A DNA stretch of 64,000 nt from Pelatocladus maniniholoensis HA4357-MV3 (GCA_019359115.1 JAHHHW010000131.1:1-64000), one strand, 5' to 3'. Shown: positions 30,601-38,597, numbered from the stretch's first letter. Numbers and translations are program-made. Notes: generated by a model from the sequence alone, not told the origin.

Positions 30601-31298
30601 CCACCAATCAAACCCATATCATGATAAGTTGGCAACCATGAGACAAACTTACTCTCGGTTGAATGCTCCATGAATTGGTAAGTCGTGGCAGCATTATGTA
30701 TTAAATTTCGATGACTAATCATTACACCCTTGGGTGTGCCTGTAGAACCAGAGGTATATTGCAGAAAAGCTAGAGTATTTTGATCAATAGAGGGTTCTTG
30801 CCAGGTGTCTTCTATTCCTAGAGTAAGATTATCAGTAGTTAACCATTCCAAAGATTCTACATCAGTCTTTTGTGTCATTAAAGACCGCACTGTAAATAGA
30901 ATTTCTGTTGTTGTCAGAGCGATCGCTGCTTGTGCATCTGTGGAAATTGCTTTGATTCTTGGTGTATTGCGCTCATTTCGAGGTGGATATGCAGTTACAG
31001 CTATGACTCCCGCATATAAGCAACCAAAAAAAGCGACTAAAAAATCTAGTCCTGGGGGATAAAGTAGTAAAGCCCGTTCCCCTGTCAAACTCAATGCTTG
31101 TAACTGAGCAGCTACTCGACGCGATCGCCTATCTAATTCTTGATAGGTCAATGTTGCTTTTTCTATTTTCCCATCTAATAAAAAGGTAAAAGCATCTTTA
31201 TCTGGCTGCGTAGAGCTTCTGAAGCGTAGTAATTCGACAACTGTAGAAAAATCACCCAAATGATCACAGAAGCTATGAGAAAATTGACTCATTTTCAT
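24603..31298 (-). CDS. Starter protein FAAL-ACP-C-A-PCP-E, predicted fatty acyl-D-Ala
   Basis: 2231 residues. Fatty acyl-AMP ligase about 1-590 (YTSGSTGTPKGVMISHRNL, LPTYHDMGLIGG) activates a fatty acid and hands it to the ACP (about 615-690, STLGLDSLKVFELKN). C domain about 720-1150 (HHIIADGWSIG) acylates the amino acid. A domain about 1190-1650 with pocket DLFNNALTY, an Ala pattern. PCP near 1703 (LGGDSILSL) and E domain about 1760-2200 (HHLAIDGVSW), so D-Ala is expected. The next protein begins one base beyond this stop with a post-E C domain, so the order is clear. This is the loading end of a lipopeptide assembly line. ATG at 31292 is an alternative start. Confidence 0.92.
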   Translation of the reverse strand: MKMSQFSHSFCDHLGDFSTVVELLRFRSSTQPDKDAFTFLLDGKIEKATLTYQELDRRSRRVAAQLQALSLTGERALLLYPPGLDFLVAFFGCLYAGVIAVTAYPPRNERNTPRIKAISTDAQAAIALTTTEILFTVRSLMTQKTDVESLEWLTTDNLTLGIEDTWQEPSIDQNTLAFLQYTSGSTGTPKGVMISHRNLIHNAATTYQFMEHSTESKFVSWLPTYHDMGLIGGILQPLYGGFPCILMPPASFLQRPYRWLQAISQYKGTTSGGPNFAYELCTQKITPEQKQTLDLSSWSVAFNGAEPIRYDTLERFAEAFAECGFRKQAFYPCYGMAETTLMVSGVEKVTAPTIKTVAKSALESHRVVESSAQDEDAYHFVSCGRVIPEQEVVIANSETLSSCKVDEIGEIWVSGSSVGQGYWNRPQQTIETFHAYLSDTGKGPFLRTGDLGFLHNGELFITGRAKDLIIIRGRNLYPQDIESTTERSHPSLRSAAGAAFTVKVNHEERLVIVQELEFRAKPNLEEVISAIRQAVTEEHEVQVYAVVLIKPGSIPKTSSGKIQRRATRTQFEQGELNVVASNILKISNIARKETQLQRSELLALSPRECQPLLESYLIELLAGILAITVDEINPQELLSTLGLDSLKVFELKNRIEVEFEVEVSVADFFAGMSTRSLVTKILAQMTTDGLPSLCLTQHTQQQKNTYTSIHPLSSDQQGLWFINQLNPDAPTYNIPIVINFKACVNLAVLEDSLNEIIRRHEVLRTSFTVVDGQPVQVINQAVLLTLVVEDLRSLSENERNSTAQHLARELAQQPFDLSAQSLLRAKILQLNDKTYHLIVSFHHIIADGWSIGVFIKELTALYKAFAGGEVSPLSELPIQYKDFVNWQQQWLNGDRIQPLFTYWKQKLSGELPVLNLPTDRPRSAVQTFKGAQAKSVLSPNLTKELKKLSRQQGVTLFMTLLTAFKILLYRYTGQTDILVGSPIANRNRAEIESLIGFFVNILVLRTNLSDDLSFQELLARVKSTALEAYVHQDLPFEKLVEELQPSRDLSYNPLFQVMFVLQNVPKPNLSLSDVSVTYEEVYNGTSKFDLTLFMENSEQGLVATCEYNTDLFNADTINRMLGHFQTLLESIVRNCEQCISDLPLLTSSELQQLLVEWNNTKTDYPQDKCIHELFEAQVEKTPDAVAVIFEDQELTYGELNAKANQLGNYLQKLGVKPEVLVGICVERSLDMLIGLLAILKAGGAYIPLDPSYPKERLRFILEDTQAPVLLTQASLPQKIPQHKTQVVCLDTDYNLIAQQNQENIFSEITTDNLAYVIYTSGSTGKPKGVMIKHGSTVAMLDWANKTFGVEAKQGILASTSICFDLSVFEMFVPVCCGGKVILIENALHLATLAKADNITLINIVPSLISQLIRTDSIPTSVQTVNIAGEPLQNRFVQQLYQQNNIQQVFNLYGPSEDTTYSTFASIHKGASTTPPIGRPIHNTQTYLLDQNLQPVPIGVPGMLYIGGAGLARGYLNKAELTADKFIPNPYTNQIGERLYKTGDLARYLPNGEIEYIGRIDNQIKLRGFRIELGEIEAIITQHPAVRETVAVVHQDSANSKRLVAYVVPQKAQKLVISELRGFLESKLPSYMIPVAFITLDSLPFTPNGKVDRKALPITDTVHPELKELKETFVAPKTSVEKQLAVIWTEVLNLENIGINDNFFKLGGDSILSLQVIFKANQVGLNLTTKQLFQYQTIAQLAGVAGTTKKIPAEQMVVTGLLELTPIQQWFLQQNQPEPHHWNQSVLLESKQNLNPLFLEKIIESLQKHHDVLRLRIIQEESSTQALIASPDDVIPLTCLDFSALPKDKQAKAIEAATNTLQASLNLSQGPLFRVALFNLGENQPNRLLWIIHHLAIDGVSWRILIEDFQTAYQQISQGKAINLLPKTTSYKQWSSYLQKYAQSSTLLGERDFWLTTQHQSVSPIPRDFPGEHHLEETTSVVSVSLSVEETQSLLQQVPAAYRTQINDVLLTAFIQTFNQWTRESSLLIDLEGHGREEIFEDVDLSRTVGWFTTIFPVHLNLENARDQGTALKSIKEQLRAIPNRGIGYGLLRYLSRDQRITKKLCLSKAEVIFNYLGQFDQLLPESSLFSLVQGTSGSTRSLRNKRTHLLEINSGIYQGNLEVNWYYSHKVHRQTTIEVLAQNFIKALRSLIAHCQFHDAGGFTPSDFAEFKQSQWGQAELDAITAAMGDM

Positions 31299-31332
31299 TT
31301 CAACTCAACACCATATACAAATTATTCTCTCA

Positions 31333-31614
31333 TCAGACTCTCAATGAAACATTGTTTGCAAGTTCGTAACCATCTTCATAAGCAAAATTTTTAGAATCAC
31401 GGCAAAAATCTGGTTGATAAAAACGCACAGGAACCAGATTATTGCTGCAATGGTTGATTAAATAATCAGGAGACCATTTTTTACAAGCATCCCAATGTTT
31501 AGCAACATCTTCAATTACAAGAGACTGATATTGTTTCCAGATATCTGAAAATTGCTTGGTGCTAGGACTTTTCATTCTTAGAATCGATGCACTCATTTGA
31601 AGTTTGATCGTCAT
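31333..31614 (-). pseudogene. Truncated cupin/JmjC-like N-terminal fragment
   Basis: 93 residues. The segment KQYQSLVIEDVAKHWDACKK, followed shortly by SPDYL, resembles the N-terminus of cupin_8 hydroxylases (compare the intact relative at 2686-3567), but the frame stops before any iron-binding HxD motif. It lies 34 nt upstream of the FAAL gene and would be first in the operon. Probably the residue of a lost hydroxylase gene; a genuine small protein cannot be excluded. Moderate confidence. Confidence 0.45.
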
Positions 31615-31807
31615 AAAAACTCCAACATTATCACTTGCTTTTACTGGAAGTTTTATGCTAATTTCTAGCCATAGCTATGTGCAATAAATGTTAATTTTTC
31701 ATTGATTATATGAATAGTTTATGAGCTTGCGTCGTGTTTTTCACTAATAATAAATATTCCGGACATATCTAAAGAATAAGGCGCTATTGTCAATTAAACC
31801 AAATCTT

Positions 31808-31853
31808 TGTAATTGAGCAGCTATTTAACGCGATCGCCTATCTAAATTCTTGA
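31808..31853 (-). repeat. Relic copy of an FAAL gene segment
   Basis: About 46 nt closely matching 31099-31143 inside the FAAL coding region (shared ACGCGATCGCCTATCT core and flanks), in the same orientation, with several substitutions and a one-base insertion. It looks like the trace of a duplicated or rearranged FAAL 5' region. Confidence 0.6.
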
Positions 31854-32154
31854 GCGGAATTCAGGAGTCAGGAATAAGCATAAGCAAGGCTTTTTATCTA
31901 GGTTGTAGACCAAAATACTGAACCTCACTAACTTGCAATCCATCGTAATTAGTTCTGCCAATAACTTAGATTGTGCAAACGCTGAGTATATAGTGTAGTG
32001 ATTTCTTTGAAGAAATTCTGAGTTAATGCAAGTAATTTTTATTTATCTTTGATTACACTAACGAGAATAAGTAGCTTTAGCAAGAGAATATTTATAGAGA
32101 TTAATTATTAATTATTTTTTTAGTATCAGTTTTAGTTATTAAAATTATTGATAT

Positions 32155-32359
32155 TAGGACTTACGCGTTGACAGAAAAGTCAAAATAGCAGCTATGATTT
32201 TCAGCGCTTCTAGCCTGATTTTTCTATTCCTCACCAAGCGATGTCTAGCGACAAGCCGCGTAGCGTCTACGCAATGAACAAACGGTCTTTATAAAAGCCT
32301 GAAATAAGGTACTTACGTTAATACACAAGATGATTCGTTTGTACAGTGCGTAAGTCCTA
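32155..32359. repeat. MITE-like element with 12-bp terminal inverted repeats
   Basis: Ends TAGGACTTACGC (32155-32166) and its exact complement GCGTAAGTCCTA (32348-32359). The interior has a small palindrome (GCGTAGCGTCTACGC). No coding capacity. This end sequence is a familiar dispersed repeat in Nostocales; part of it recurs near 36746. Confidence 0.65.
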
Positions 32360-32587
32360 CACTTCACCGTGTCAATCCCCGCTCCCTATTCATCAAGCAA
32401 TTATCTGGATTAGGAGTAATTATTACTTGGCATCCATAACTAAAGAAAAAAGATTATTAATTATCTTGTGCATTGTGTCACTCCATAATATGATTCAAAT
32501 AACTTAAACTAAATGACAATTATTTGCAAAATTAGTCATTATGTCTTCAAGTACAGGCCAGTAGTGTGATTGAGTGAAAGCGGATAA

Positions 32588-35383
32588 ATGAAGTTAGATA
32601 GATTTTTTCAAAGCCTGCTGCTGACAGGTGTGGTTGTTGTTTTTATAAGTACTCCTGTTAAAGCTCAGGATGCAAGAGAGGATATTCAAGGTCGATCTTC
32701 TACCCAGACGTCAGGGAAATCTACATTGGGTAAAGAATTTGTGATCACCAAATCTCCGAGATTAGTTTCCAATACTAGAAAAACCAAACTGCAAAAGTCT
32801 CAGATTCCAAGTTCACAGCAAAGAGCAAAGTCGGATAAAACAACTAAAAATATTCCTCAACTCAGAAAAATCCAACTTCCCGCTACTAACGCCGAAAGGT
32901 TAGTACAGTCACCAACACCAACTAACCCTGCTAACCCACAACAAAGAGGTGGAGAGCAAGTTATATCAATCACGGGAGTTAAGGCGAATTCCACACAGAC
33001 AGGTGTAGAGGTAATTTTAGAAACATCTCTTGGAGAACAACTGCAAGTTACAAATCGCAGTGCAGGTAATAATTTTATTGCAGATGTATCTGGCGGACAA
33101 TTGCGCTTACCTTCGGGCGAGCCATTTGTATTCCGTTCAGAAAAACCACTTGCGGGAATTACTGAAATTACAGTCACAAATATTGATGCAAATACAGTGC
33201 GAGTGACGGTTGTAGGTGAAAACACTTTGCCAACCGTTGAGTTATTTGATGATAATGTAGGGTTGGTTTTTGGTATAAGTTCGGCTACAACAGCAACGCA
33301 GCCACCACAACAGCCTGAAACACCACAAGCCCAAGAACCAGAAAACCAGACACCGCAAGAAGAACCAGCAGCACAACAAGATGAGCCGATTGAATTAGTA
33401 GTCACGGGAGAGCAAGACGGGTATGATGTAACGAATACTACCACCGGAACAAGAACCGATACACCTTTGCGTGACATTCCCCAATCAATTCAGGTGGTAC
33501 CACAAGAAGTCTTGCGCGACCAGCAAGTTACCCGCCTAGAAGATGCACTCAGAAATGTTACTGGTGTTAATCAGGCTTTTAACTTTGGTTCAATTAACAC
33601 TTTTACAATTCGCGGATTTGATGCGACAGCAACTAATCTTCTCAGGGATGGGCTAATTGATCCTTTGGCTGGAGAAGTGACTGAACTTTCCAGTGTTGAA
33701 CAAGTTGAAGTTCTCAAAGGACCCGCATCAGTATTATTTGGTTTGGGTAATCCTGGAGGAGTCATCAATATAGTATCTAAACGTCCATTAAGTGATCGCT
33801 TTGAGTCCATTGATGCAACCGTTGGCAGTTATAGTTACTATCGGGGTGCAATTGATTTATCGGGGCCGTTAAATGACTCGAAGACAGTCTTGTATCGTTT
33901 CAATACAGCCTACAGAAATTCAGGTAGTTTTATCGATTTCTATAATGGTGAACACTTGAATATATCACCTGTGGTCAGTGTGGCTATAGGCGATAAAACT
34001 AACCTGACTCTAGAGGGAGAATACATCAGTACAAGAGATTCTTACGCATCTGGCGTACCTGTTGTGGGGAGTGTATTATCTAACCCTAACGGCGAAGTAT
34101 CCCGTCATCGCAATTTTGGTGAACCTTCTGATGAATTTGAGCATATAATTACAAGGGCTGGATACAAATTAGAACATAAATTTAATGACAACTGGTCATT
34201 AAACAATGCTTTTATGTTCAGCTATCGTGATTACAGCGACAAACTGACGATTCCCTCAACCTTGGATGCAGATAATCGAACTTTTAATCGTACTTACCGA
34301 GAATACGAGCTGGAAAATAAAAATTATGCCCTGACAACAAATTTGATTGGTAAATTCTCGACGGGTTCAATTCAGCATCAGCTCCTATTTGGAGTTGATT
34401 TGAATCGTTTTGAAAACTTCTCACCAAAATATCTCGAACGCCAAGCAGCACCAATTGATATCTTTAATCCTACATATGGTCAACCACCAGGTGAGATTAC
34501 TTTCGATGAATTTAGCGATCGCTCCCGCACAAATTCTTTAGGAATTTATTTACAAGACCAAATTGCACTGACCGATGGCTTGAAGTTGTTGTTAGGTGGA
34601 CGGTTTGATACTTTTAACCGAAAATATGAAGATTTCACCAATGACACAGAAAGTAGTGGGTCAGATAGTGCATTCAGTCCTCGGTTTGGGATTGTTTATC
34701 AACCCATTCCTGCGATTTCACTATATGCTAGTTATACACGTTCGTTTACTCCACCAAGCGGTACATTCTTTTTTGGCGTTGATTCTTCCTTCGAGCCAGA
34801 AGAAGGTACTCAGTATGAAGTTGGGGTAAAGGCTGATTTCAACGATCGCCTTTCAGCAACCTTAGCATTCTTTGATTTGACCCGTACTAATGTCTCAACA
34901 GAAGACCCCAATAATCCAAACTTTTCCATCCAAGTAGGTGAGCAGAATAGCCAAGGTATTGAACTGAATCTTGCAGGCGAAATTTTGCCGGGATGGAATA
35001 TTTATGCAGGCTATGCTTATACCGATGCACGGATCACTGAAGATAATACCTATGATGTTGGCAACCGATTACCAAATACCGCAGAGCATTCTGCCAATTT
35101 ATGGACAACCTATCAAATTCAAGCAGGGAATTTACAAGGTTTAGGGTTTGGTTTAGGTTTGTTTTTTGTAGGCGATCGCGCCGGAGATTTGGAGAATAGT
35201 TACGATGTACCTAGTTATGTTAGGACTGATGCAAGTATTTTCTATAACCGAGATAGATTTAGAGTTGCACTCAACTTCAAAAATCTATTTGATGTAGATT
35301 ATTTTGAAAGTGCGCTTAATTCTAATCGTGTTTACTATGGACAGCCATTTACTGTGCAAGGAACTGTTTCTTGGCAATTTTAA
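32588..35383 (+). CDS. TonB-dependent siderophore receptor with AMIN domain
   Basis: 931 residues, outer membrane. N-terminal signal peptide (hydrophobic stretch ending TPVKAQD), a Pro/Gln-rich linker, an AMIN domain about 125-230 (VISITGVKANSTQTGVEVIL), a second low-complexity Gln/Pro/Glu linker about 235-270, then the plug (DIPQSIQVVPQEVLRDQQ, VEQVEVLKGPASVLFG, GGVINIVSKRP) and a 22-strand-type barrel ending in aromatic W-Q-F. AMIN-plug-barrel architecture is typical of cyanobacterial ferric siderophore receptors. It is divergent from the NRPS operon and followed by a siderophore-binding protein gene, so it probably takes up the product of that operon. TonB, ExbB and ExbD are not in the window. 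Confidence 0.93.
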   Translation: MKLDRFFQSLLLTGVVVVFISTPVKAQDAREDIQGRSSTQTSGKSTLGKEFVITKSPRLVSNTRKTKLQKSQIPSSQQRAKSDKTTKNIPQLRKIQLPATNAERLVQSPTPTNPANPQQRGGEQVISITGVKANSTQTGVEVILETSLGEQLQVTNRSAGNNFIADVSGGQLRLPSGEPFVFRSEKPLAGITEITVTNIDANTVRVTVVGENTLPTVELFDDNVGLVFGISSATTATQPPQQPETPQAQEPENQTPQEEPAAQQDEPIELVVTGEQDGYDVTNTTTGTRTDTPLRDIPQSIQVVPQEVLRDQQVTRLEDALRNVTGVNQAFNFGSINTFTIRGFDATATNLLRDGLIDPLAGEVTELSSVEQVEVLKGPASVLFGLGNPGGVINIVSKRPLSDRFESIDATVGSYSYYRGAIDLSGPLNDSKTVLYRFNTAYRNSGSFIDFYNGEHLNISPVVSVAIGDKTNLTLEGEYISTRDSYASGVPVVGSVLSNPNGEVSRHRNFGEPSDEFEHIITRAGYKLEHKFNDNWSLNNAFMFSYRDYSDKLTIPSTLDADNRTFNRTYREYELENKNYALTTNLIGKFSTGSIQHQLLFGVDLNRFENFSPKYLERQAAPIDIFNPTYGQPPGEITFDEFSDRSRTNSLGIYLQDQIALTDGLKLLLGGRFDTFNRKYEDFTNDTESSGSDSAFSPRFGIVYQPIPAISLYASYTRSFTPPSGTFFFGVDSSFEPEEGTQYEVGVKADFNDRLSATLAFFDLTRTNVSTEDPNNPNFSIQVGEQNSQGIELNLAGEILPGWNIYAGYAYTDARITEDNTYDVGNRLPNTAEHSANLWTTYQIQAGNLQGLGFGLGLFFVGDRAGDLENSYDVPSYVRTDASIFYNRDRFRVALNFKNLFDVDYFESALNSNRVYYGQPFTVQGTVSWQF

Positions 35384-35488
35384 AAGTCGATTTAAATAAT
35401 TTCGATGGGGCAAATTATTCAAAGTTTGCCCTTTACAATTTACTGAGGTTATTTGCTGCCTAAATAATTGGTCAAAGGAGAATAAAAT

Positions 35489-35584
35489 ATTTTTAGAAAG
35501 AACCACTATCTCAAACTATTTATATTAGGAATAGCTATTGTCATTTTGCTTGGAGCTTGTTATAATTTCTTCTTTCATAATTAG
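35489..35584 (+). pseudogene. Relic signal peptide of a binding lipoprotein
   Basis: A good ribosome site (AAAGGAG, 35475-35481) is followed 7 nt later by ATT, not ATG, and then by an in-frame lipoprotein signal peptide with a clear lipobox (IAIVILLGACYN). The frame stops at TAG 35582-35584. This looks like the start of a periplasmic binding protein gene that lost its start codon and body, next to the intact copy that follows. Confidence 0.45.
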
Positions 35585-35619
35585 TTTAAATAAATATAAT
35601 CAGACTTCCTCTCTCTCTA

Positions 35620-36597
35620 ATGAAAAAAGTAAGTCGTATAATAATCATATTTATATTTGCTAGCCTCACAACTTTTTTGTTTTCTACTTGCAATCACAAG
35701 TTAACAGAAAATACAGGTAACTTAGGTGGATTATCTCGCCAAACCAACTGTCGAATAATTCAGCATTTAGTAGGAGAAACTTGTGTCCCTCAGAACCCTC
35801 AACGTATTATTGCCTTGCATGTAGCTACTTTAGGAAACTTACTTACTCTTGGGGTTAAACCAATAGGAAGTGCAACTGAATTTGACAAAACTGAATTTCC
35901 TAAGTATCTTGAAAGTAAGATAGGTGGAATCGAATGGGTGGGAGGTACCACTCAACCTAATCTAGAAAAAATATTAAAACTCAAACCGGATTTGATTATC
36001 AATTTGAGTGACGATCAAAGTATTTATCCTCTACTCTCAAAAATTGCCCCAACTGTACAAACTGGTTGGGAAGGTCCCAATGAATGGAAGGAACATTTTA
36101 GTTTTGTTGCTAAAGTCTTAGGAAGAGAAGATACTTATCAACAGGCGTGGGATCATTATAATCAGCGAATTAAAGAACTTAAAGTGGCTTTGGGCGATCG
36201 CTATCAAAATCAAAAATTTTCTTATGTCTATCTTGAAGATAGTAATAATCCTATATTTATTAGCGAACTTAAAAATGTATTTGCTGGCTCAATACTAAAT
36301 GATGCTGGTTTGCAACGTACAGAAGTACAAAATGTTATTAGTTCAAATGGCTATCTTTTTATTCCTGAAGAAGAATTATCGAAGATAGATGGTGATGTTG
36401 TATTTATAGGAATTGATGAGGACAGTGATCCGAAATCATTTAACAAAATTAAACAAAAGCCACTATGGAAGACACTTAAAGCCGTTCAAACAAATCATGT
36501 ATATATTGTCAACAAATCAACTTGGAGAGAGTCAAACTTAATTGCAGCTGATACAGTAATTGATGATTTATTTAAATACCTCGTCGATATTCCCTAA
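35620..36597 (+). CDS. Fe3+-siderophore ABC transporter substrate-binding lipoprotein
   Basis: 325 residues of the FecB/FhuD-type periplasmic binding family, which deliver ferric siderophores to an inner-membrane ABC importer. Signal peptide at 1-26, with a probable lipid-anchored Cys in LFSTCNH (Thr at -1 is unusual for a lipobox). PQRIIALHVATLGNLLTLGV starts the first lobe, and KILKLKPDLIINLSDD is the family's typical 'pDlIi' segment. It is 236 nt downstream of the TonB receptor in the same direction. The permease and ATPase are not visible, so it must work with components encoded elsewhere. Confidence 0.9.
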   Translation: MKKVSRIIIIFIFASLTTFLFSTCNHKLTENTGNLGGLSRQTNCRIIQHLVGETCVPQNPQRIIALHVATLGNLLTLGVKPIGSATEFDKTEFPKYLESKIGGIEWVGGTTQPNLEKILKLKPDLIINLSDDQSIYPLLSKIAPTVQTGWEGPNEWKEHFSFVAKVLGREDTYQQAWDHYNQRIKELKVALGDRYQNQKFSYVYLEDSNNPIFISELKNVFAGSILNDAGLQRTEVQNVISSNGYLFIPEEELSKIDGDVVFIGIDEDSDPKSFNKIKQKPLWKTLKAVQTNHVYIVNKSTWRESNLIAADTVIDDLFKYLVDIP

Positions 36598-36940
36598 ATT
36601 TATGTCCAAACATATCCTATTCGTCCACAAATCTACGATACTTTTTGCTTCCCAATCCTCTAAGCAGCAGACATAGTATAGATTATGATTACTTATGATT
36701 AGCTAGCCGAGAATGCGTCAGCTCTCGCTATTACATCTTCAAACAGGACTTACGGGAGCATCCCAATTTTTTCAATATACCGCGAATTACAGTTTATTTA
36801 ATCCATGATCCTTACCAGGTAATGTCTCTGTTTTCCTTTCCTCAAATCCTACTAGCTAGGCAGTTACCTTAAAGCTAGAATAAGATGGACAATTTAGTTC
36901 TGCCTAGTCCTTGCTCGGGTACAAAGTATCAAATGAAGCG
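36598..36940. other. Intergenic region with repeat-end fragment
   Basis: No gene seen. 36754-36780 carries GGGAGCATCCCAATTTTTTC, the same sequence as the left end of the element at 59963-60135, but without a partner end, so it is a solo end. Confidence 0.5.
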
Positions 36941-37675
36941 ATGATGACAAAATCGTTACAATCTCTATTCCAGTTAATTGCTAAGGCTAAAGATGAACAG
37001 GAGTTAAAATCGCAAATTTCTGCGGAGGTGGGCGAGTATTTCACTGCTAAAAGGTGGAGATTGCTTTTTTTTAATCAGCTACCTTCTATTTATGCCAGTT
37101 TTCAAAAAAGCAATTTTCAGAAAGCGCTGCAATTGGGATTATCTACTAAGCACAATCCAGTCTTGTGCTACTTAGTGGAACGTCATGCCCCTGTTCACGA
37201 AGGATTAGTAGTATCACCCAAAACATGGAGGCTGATTTGTCCCCGTAATGATCACTGGCACGTCATGGCAGGGCCAATTGTAAGCAATGGACAATTAGTA
37301 GGCATAGTAGCCTTGACCCGTGAAAAGGGAATGCCTGCATTTAACACACAAAATCTAGCAGATTTAAGTGCCCTTTGTCTACATCTATCCACTTGGGTTG
37401 CAACAGGAGGCTCACAAACTATTTTTATTTCGTTGAAGCCATCTGAACAAACGAGATTGAATTCTTTTGAGATTAAACCTCTCACTCCACGTGAAGTAGA
37501 AATTTCTGAACTCGTAGCACGGGGATTTACAAATGCTGAAATTGGTACAGTTCTCAGAATTCAGGAAAATTCTGTCAAGCAAGCTTTAAAACGTATGTTT
37601 CGTAAACTCGAAGTTTCATCTCGTGCTGAGATGGTTGCAAAGCTTTCTTCCTTCCAATTTAGCAACGTCAATTAA
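36941..37675 (+). CDS. LuxR-family transcriptional regulator with N-terminal sensor-like domain
   Basis: About 244 residues from ATG 36941 (a TTG start at 36911 would add 10 residues; neither has a strong ribosome site). Residues about 20-165 form a GAF-like sensory domain (HWHVMAGPIVSNGQLVGIVAL). The C-terminal LuxR helix-turn-helix is clear: LTPREVEISELVARGFTNAE, then IQENSVKQALKRMFRKLEV. There is no receiver Asp, so it is not a phosphorylated response regulator. It lies between the iron-uptake genes and the alkaloid cluster and could serve either. Hapalindole-type clusters are described with regulator genes of this class. Confidence 0.8.
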   Translation: MMTKSLQSLFQLIAKAKDEQELKSQISAEVGEYFTAKRWRLLFFNQLPSIYASFQKSNFQKALQLGLSTKHNPVLCYLVERHAPVHEGLVVSPKTWRLICPRNDHWHVMAGPIVSNGQLVGIVALTREKGMPAFNTQNLADLSALCLHLSTWVATGGSQTIFISLKPSEQTRLNSFEIKPLTPREVEISELVARGFTNAEIGTVLRIQENSVKQALKRMFRKLEVSSRAEMVAKLSSFQFSNVN

Positions 37676-37818
37676 TTCTAATTTTATCTGACAACAAATG
37701 TCGTCCCTCTGAAACTGCACATTTTATAACCTTTATATAGCAAATCTTTTAGCCTTTCTCCGAGAAATGTGCTAATTTTGTTCGTGAGCGTGCGATTACG
37801 ACCCTCGGGCGCTCATTC

Positions 37819-37860
37819 TTGCACCTACCTTATATCTGACAGGATATAAGGTAGGTGCAA
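37819..37860. terminator. Bidirectional hairpin between two convergent regulators
   Basis: Perfect 18-bp stem (TTGCACCTACCTTATATC and its complement) with a 6-nt loop TGACAG. It lies between the stops of the plus-strand LuxR gene and the minus-strand response regulator, so it can end both transcripts. There is no clear U-tract on either side. Confidence 0.7.
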
Positions 37861-37892
37861 ATTCAGAGGTTTGCTGTCAGATCATGTTAATT

Positions 37893-38597
37893 TTATTTAC
37901 TTGCTAATTCCTGACAAACACGTGAGTTGAATTGCATTCTAGCTGACACATCATGATTATGTTGTAAAACATCATTTTTGATTGCCCATAGAACTGCTTC
38001 AGTTCGTGAGCTCAGTCCTAATTTTGCATAAATTTGGCTAATATAATTGCGTATTGTTTGATGACCTAAACTTAGCTCATTAGCAATACAAGCATTATCC
38101 AAACCTCGTGCTATCATCCTCAGAATTTGTTGCTCTCGCTGTGTCAAATTAGCATTTTCAGCTTGATTCCATTCGCCTTTATTGGATTGAACATAATATT
38201 CTACAAGATTTTTACTAAACCATGTTTTCCCTTGGGCTACTGTAAGACTAGCATTAACTAGTGTTTGTGGTTCTTCAGATTTCAGTACACAGCCTGCTAT
38301 ACCATTTCTTTTTAAAGTGGAAAGGGTTAGTTTGTTATGACTCATAAGTCCTAATATCTTTAGCTTTGGACAATTCCTGTGTAAAAAAGCTATTGCATCA
38401 GGGAATTTGAATTGAGGTAAATCTAAATCCATAATTATTAAATCTGGTTGAAGCTTTTGATGCAATTTTCTAATTTTATGACTACTGTTTGCTTCACCTA
38501 CTATGATTAATTTTTTTTCGACACTTAGAGTAGTACGAATACCTACTCCTATTAATGAAGCTTCGTCAGCAAGTAATACTCGAATATTATTGTACAT
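37893..38597 (-). CDS. NarL/FixJ-type response regulator
   Basis: About 234 residues. The start is placed at ATG 38597 because GAGGAAGGG lies just upstream at good spacing; the ATG 18 nt earlier overlaps that site. Receiver domain about 1-118 with the phosphoacceptor Asp in IIMDLDLPQ and the conserved Lys in GCVLKSEEP. LuxR-type DNA-binding domain about 150-215 (LTQREQQILRMIARGLDNAC, then HQTIRNYISQIYAKLGLSSR). No histidine kinase is adjacent. It is the regulator nearest to the alkaloid genes, separated from them by the long non-coding region, and is a candidate for binding the repeated promoter box. Confidence 0.85.
   Translation of the reverse strand: MYNNIRVLLADEASLIGVGIRTTLSVEKKLIIVGEANSSHKIRKLHQKLQPDLIIMDLDLPQFKFPDAIAFLHRNCPKLKILGLMSHNKLTLSTLKRNGIAGCVLKSEEPQTLVNASLTVAQGKTWFSKNLVEYYVQSNKGEWNQAENANLTQREQQILRMIARGLDNACIANELSLGHQTIRNYISQIYAKLGLSSRTEAVLWAIKNDVLQHNHDVSARMQFNSRVCQELASK

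Larger units (their letters stand above)
31615..32587. other. Divergent intergenic region between NRPS operon and TonB receptor
   Basis: About 970 nt with no convincing gene. It must hold the promoters of the minus-strand NRPS operon and the plus-strand receptor. It contains a copied scrap of the FAAL gene (31808-31853), a TIR-bounded repeat (32155-32359), and AT-rich DNA next to the receptor with an imperfect AATGAC...GTCATT dyad at about 32512-32540. That dyad could be a Fur- or AraC-type operator, but I cannot match it to a consensus with confidence. Confidence 0.6.

Noticed and set aside
32857-33477. 206-codon open frame on the minus strand
   Set aside because: Lies entirely antisense to the AMIN/linker part of the TonB receptor; Cys/Ser/Val-rich composition is typical of a shadow frame, and there is no ribosome site.
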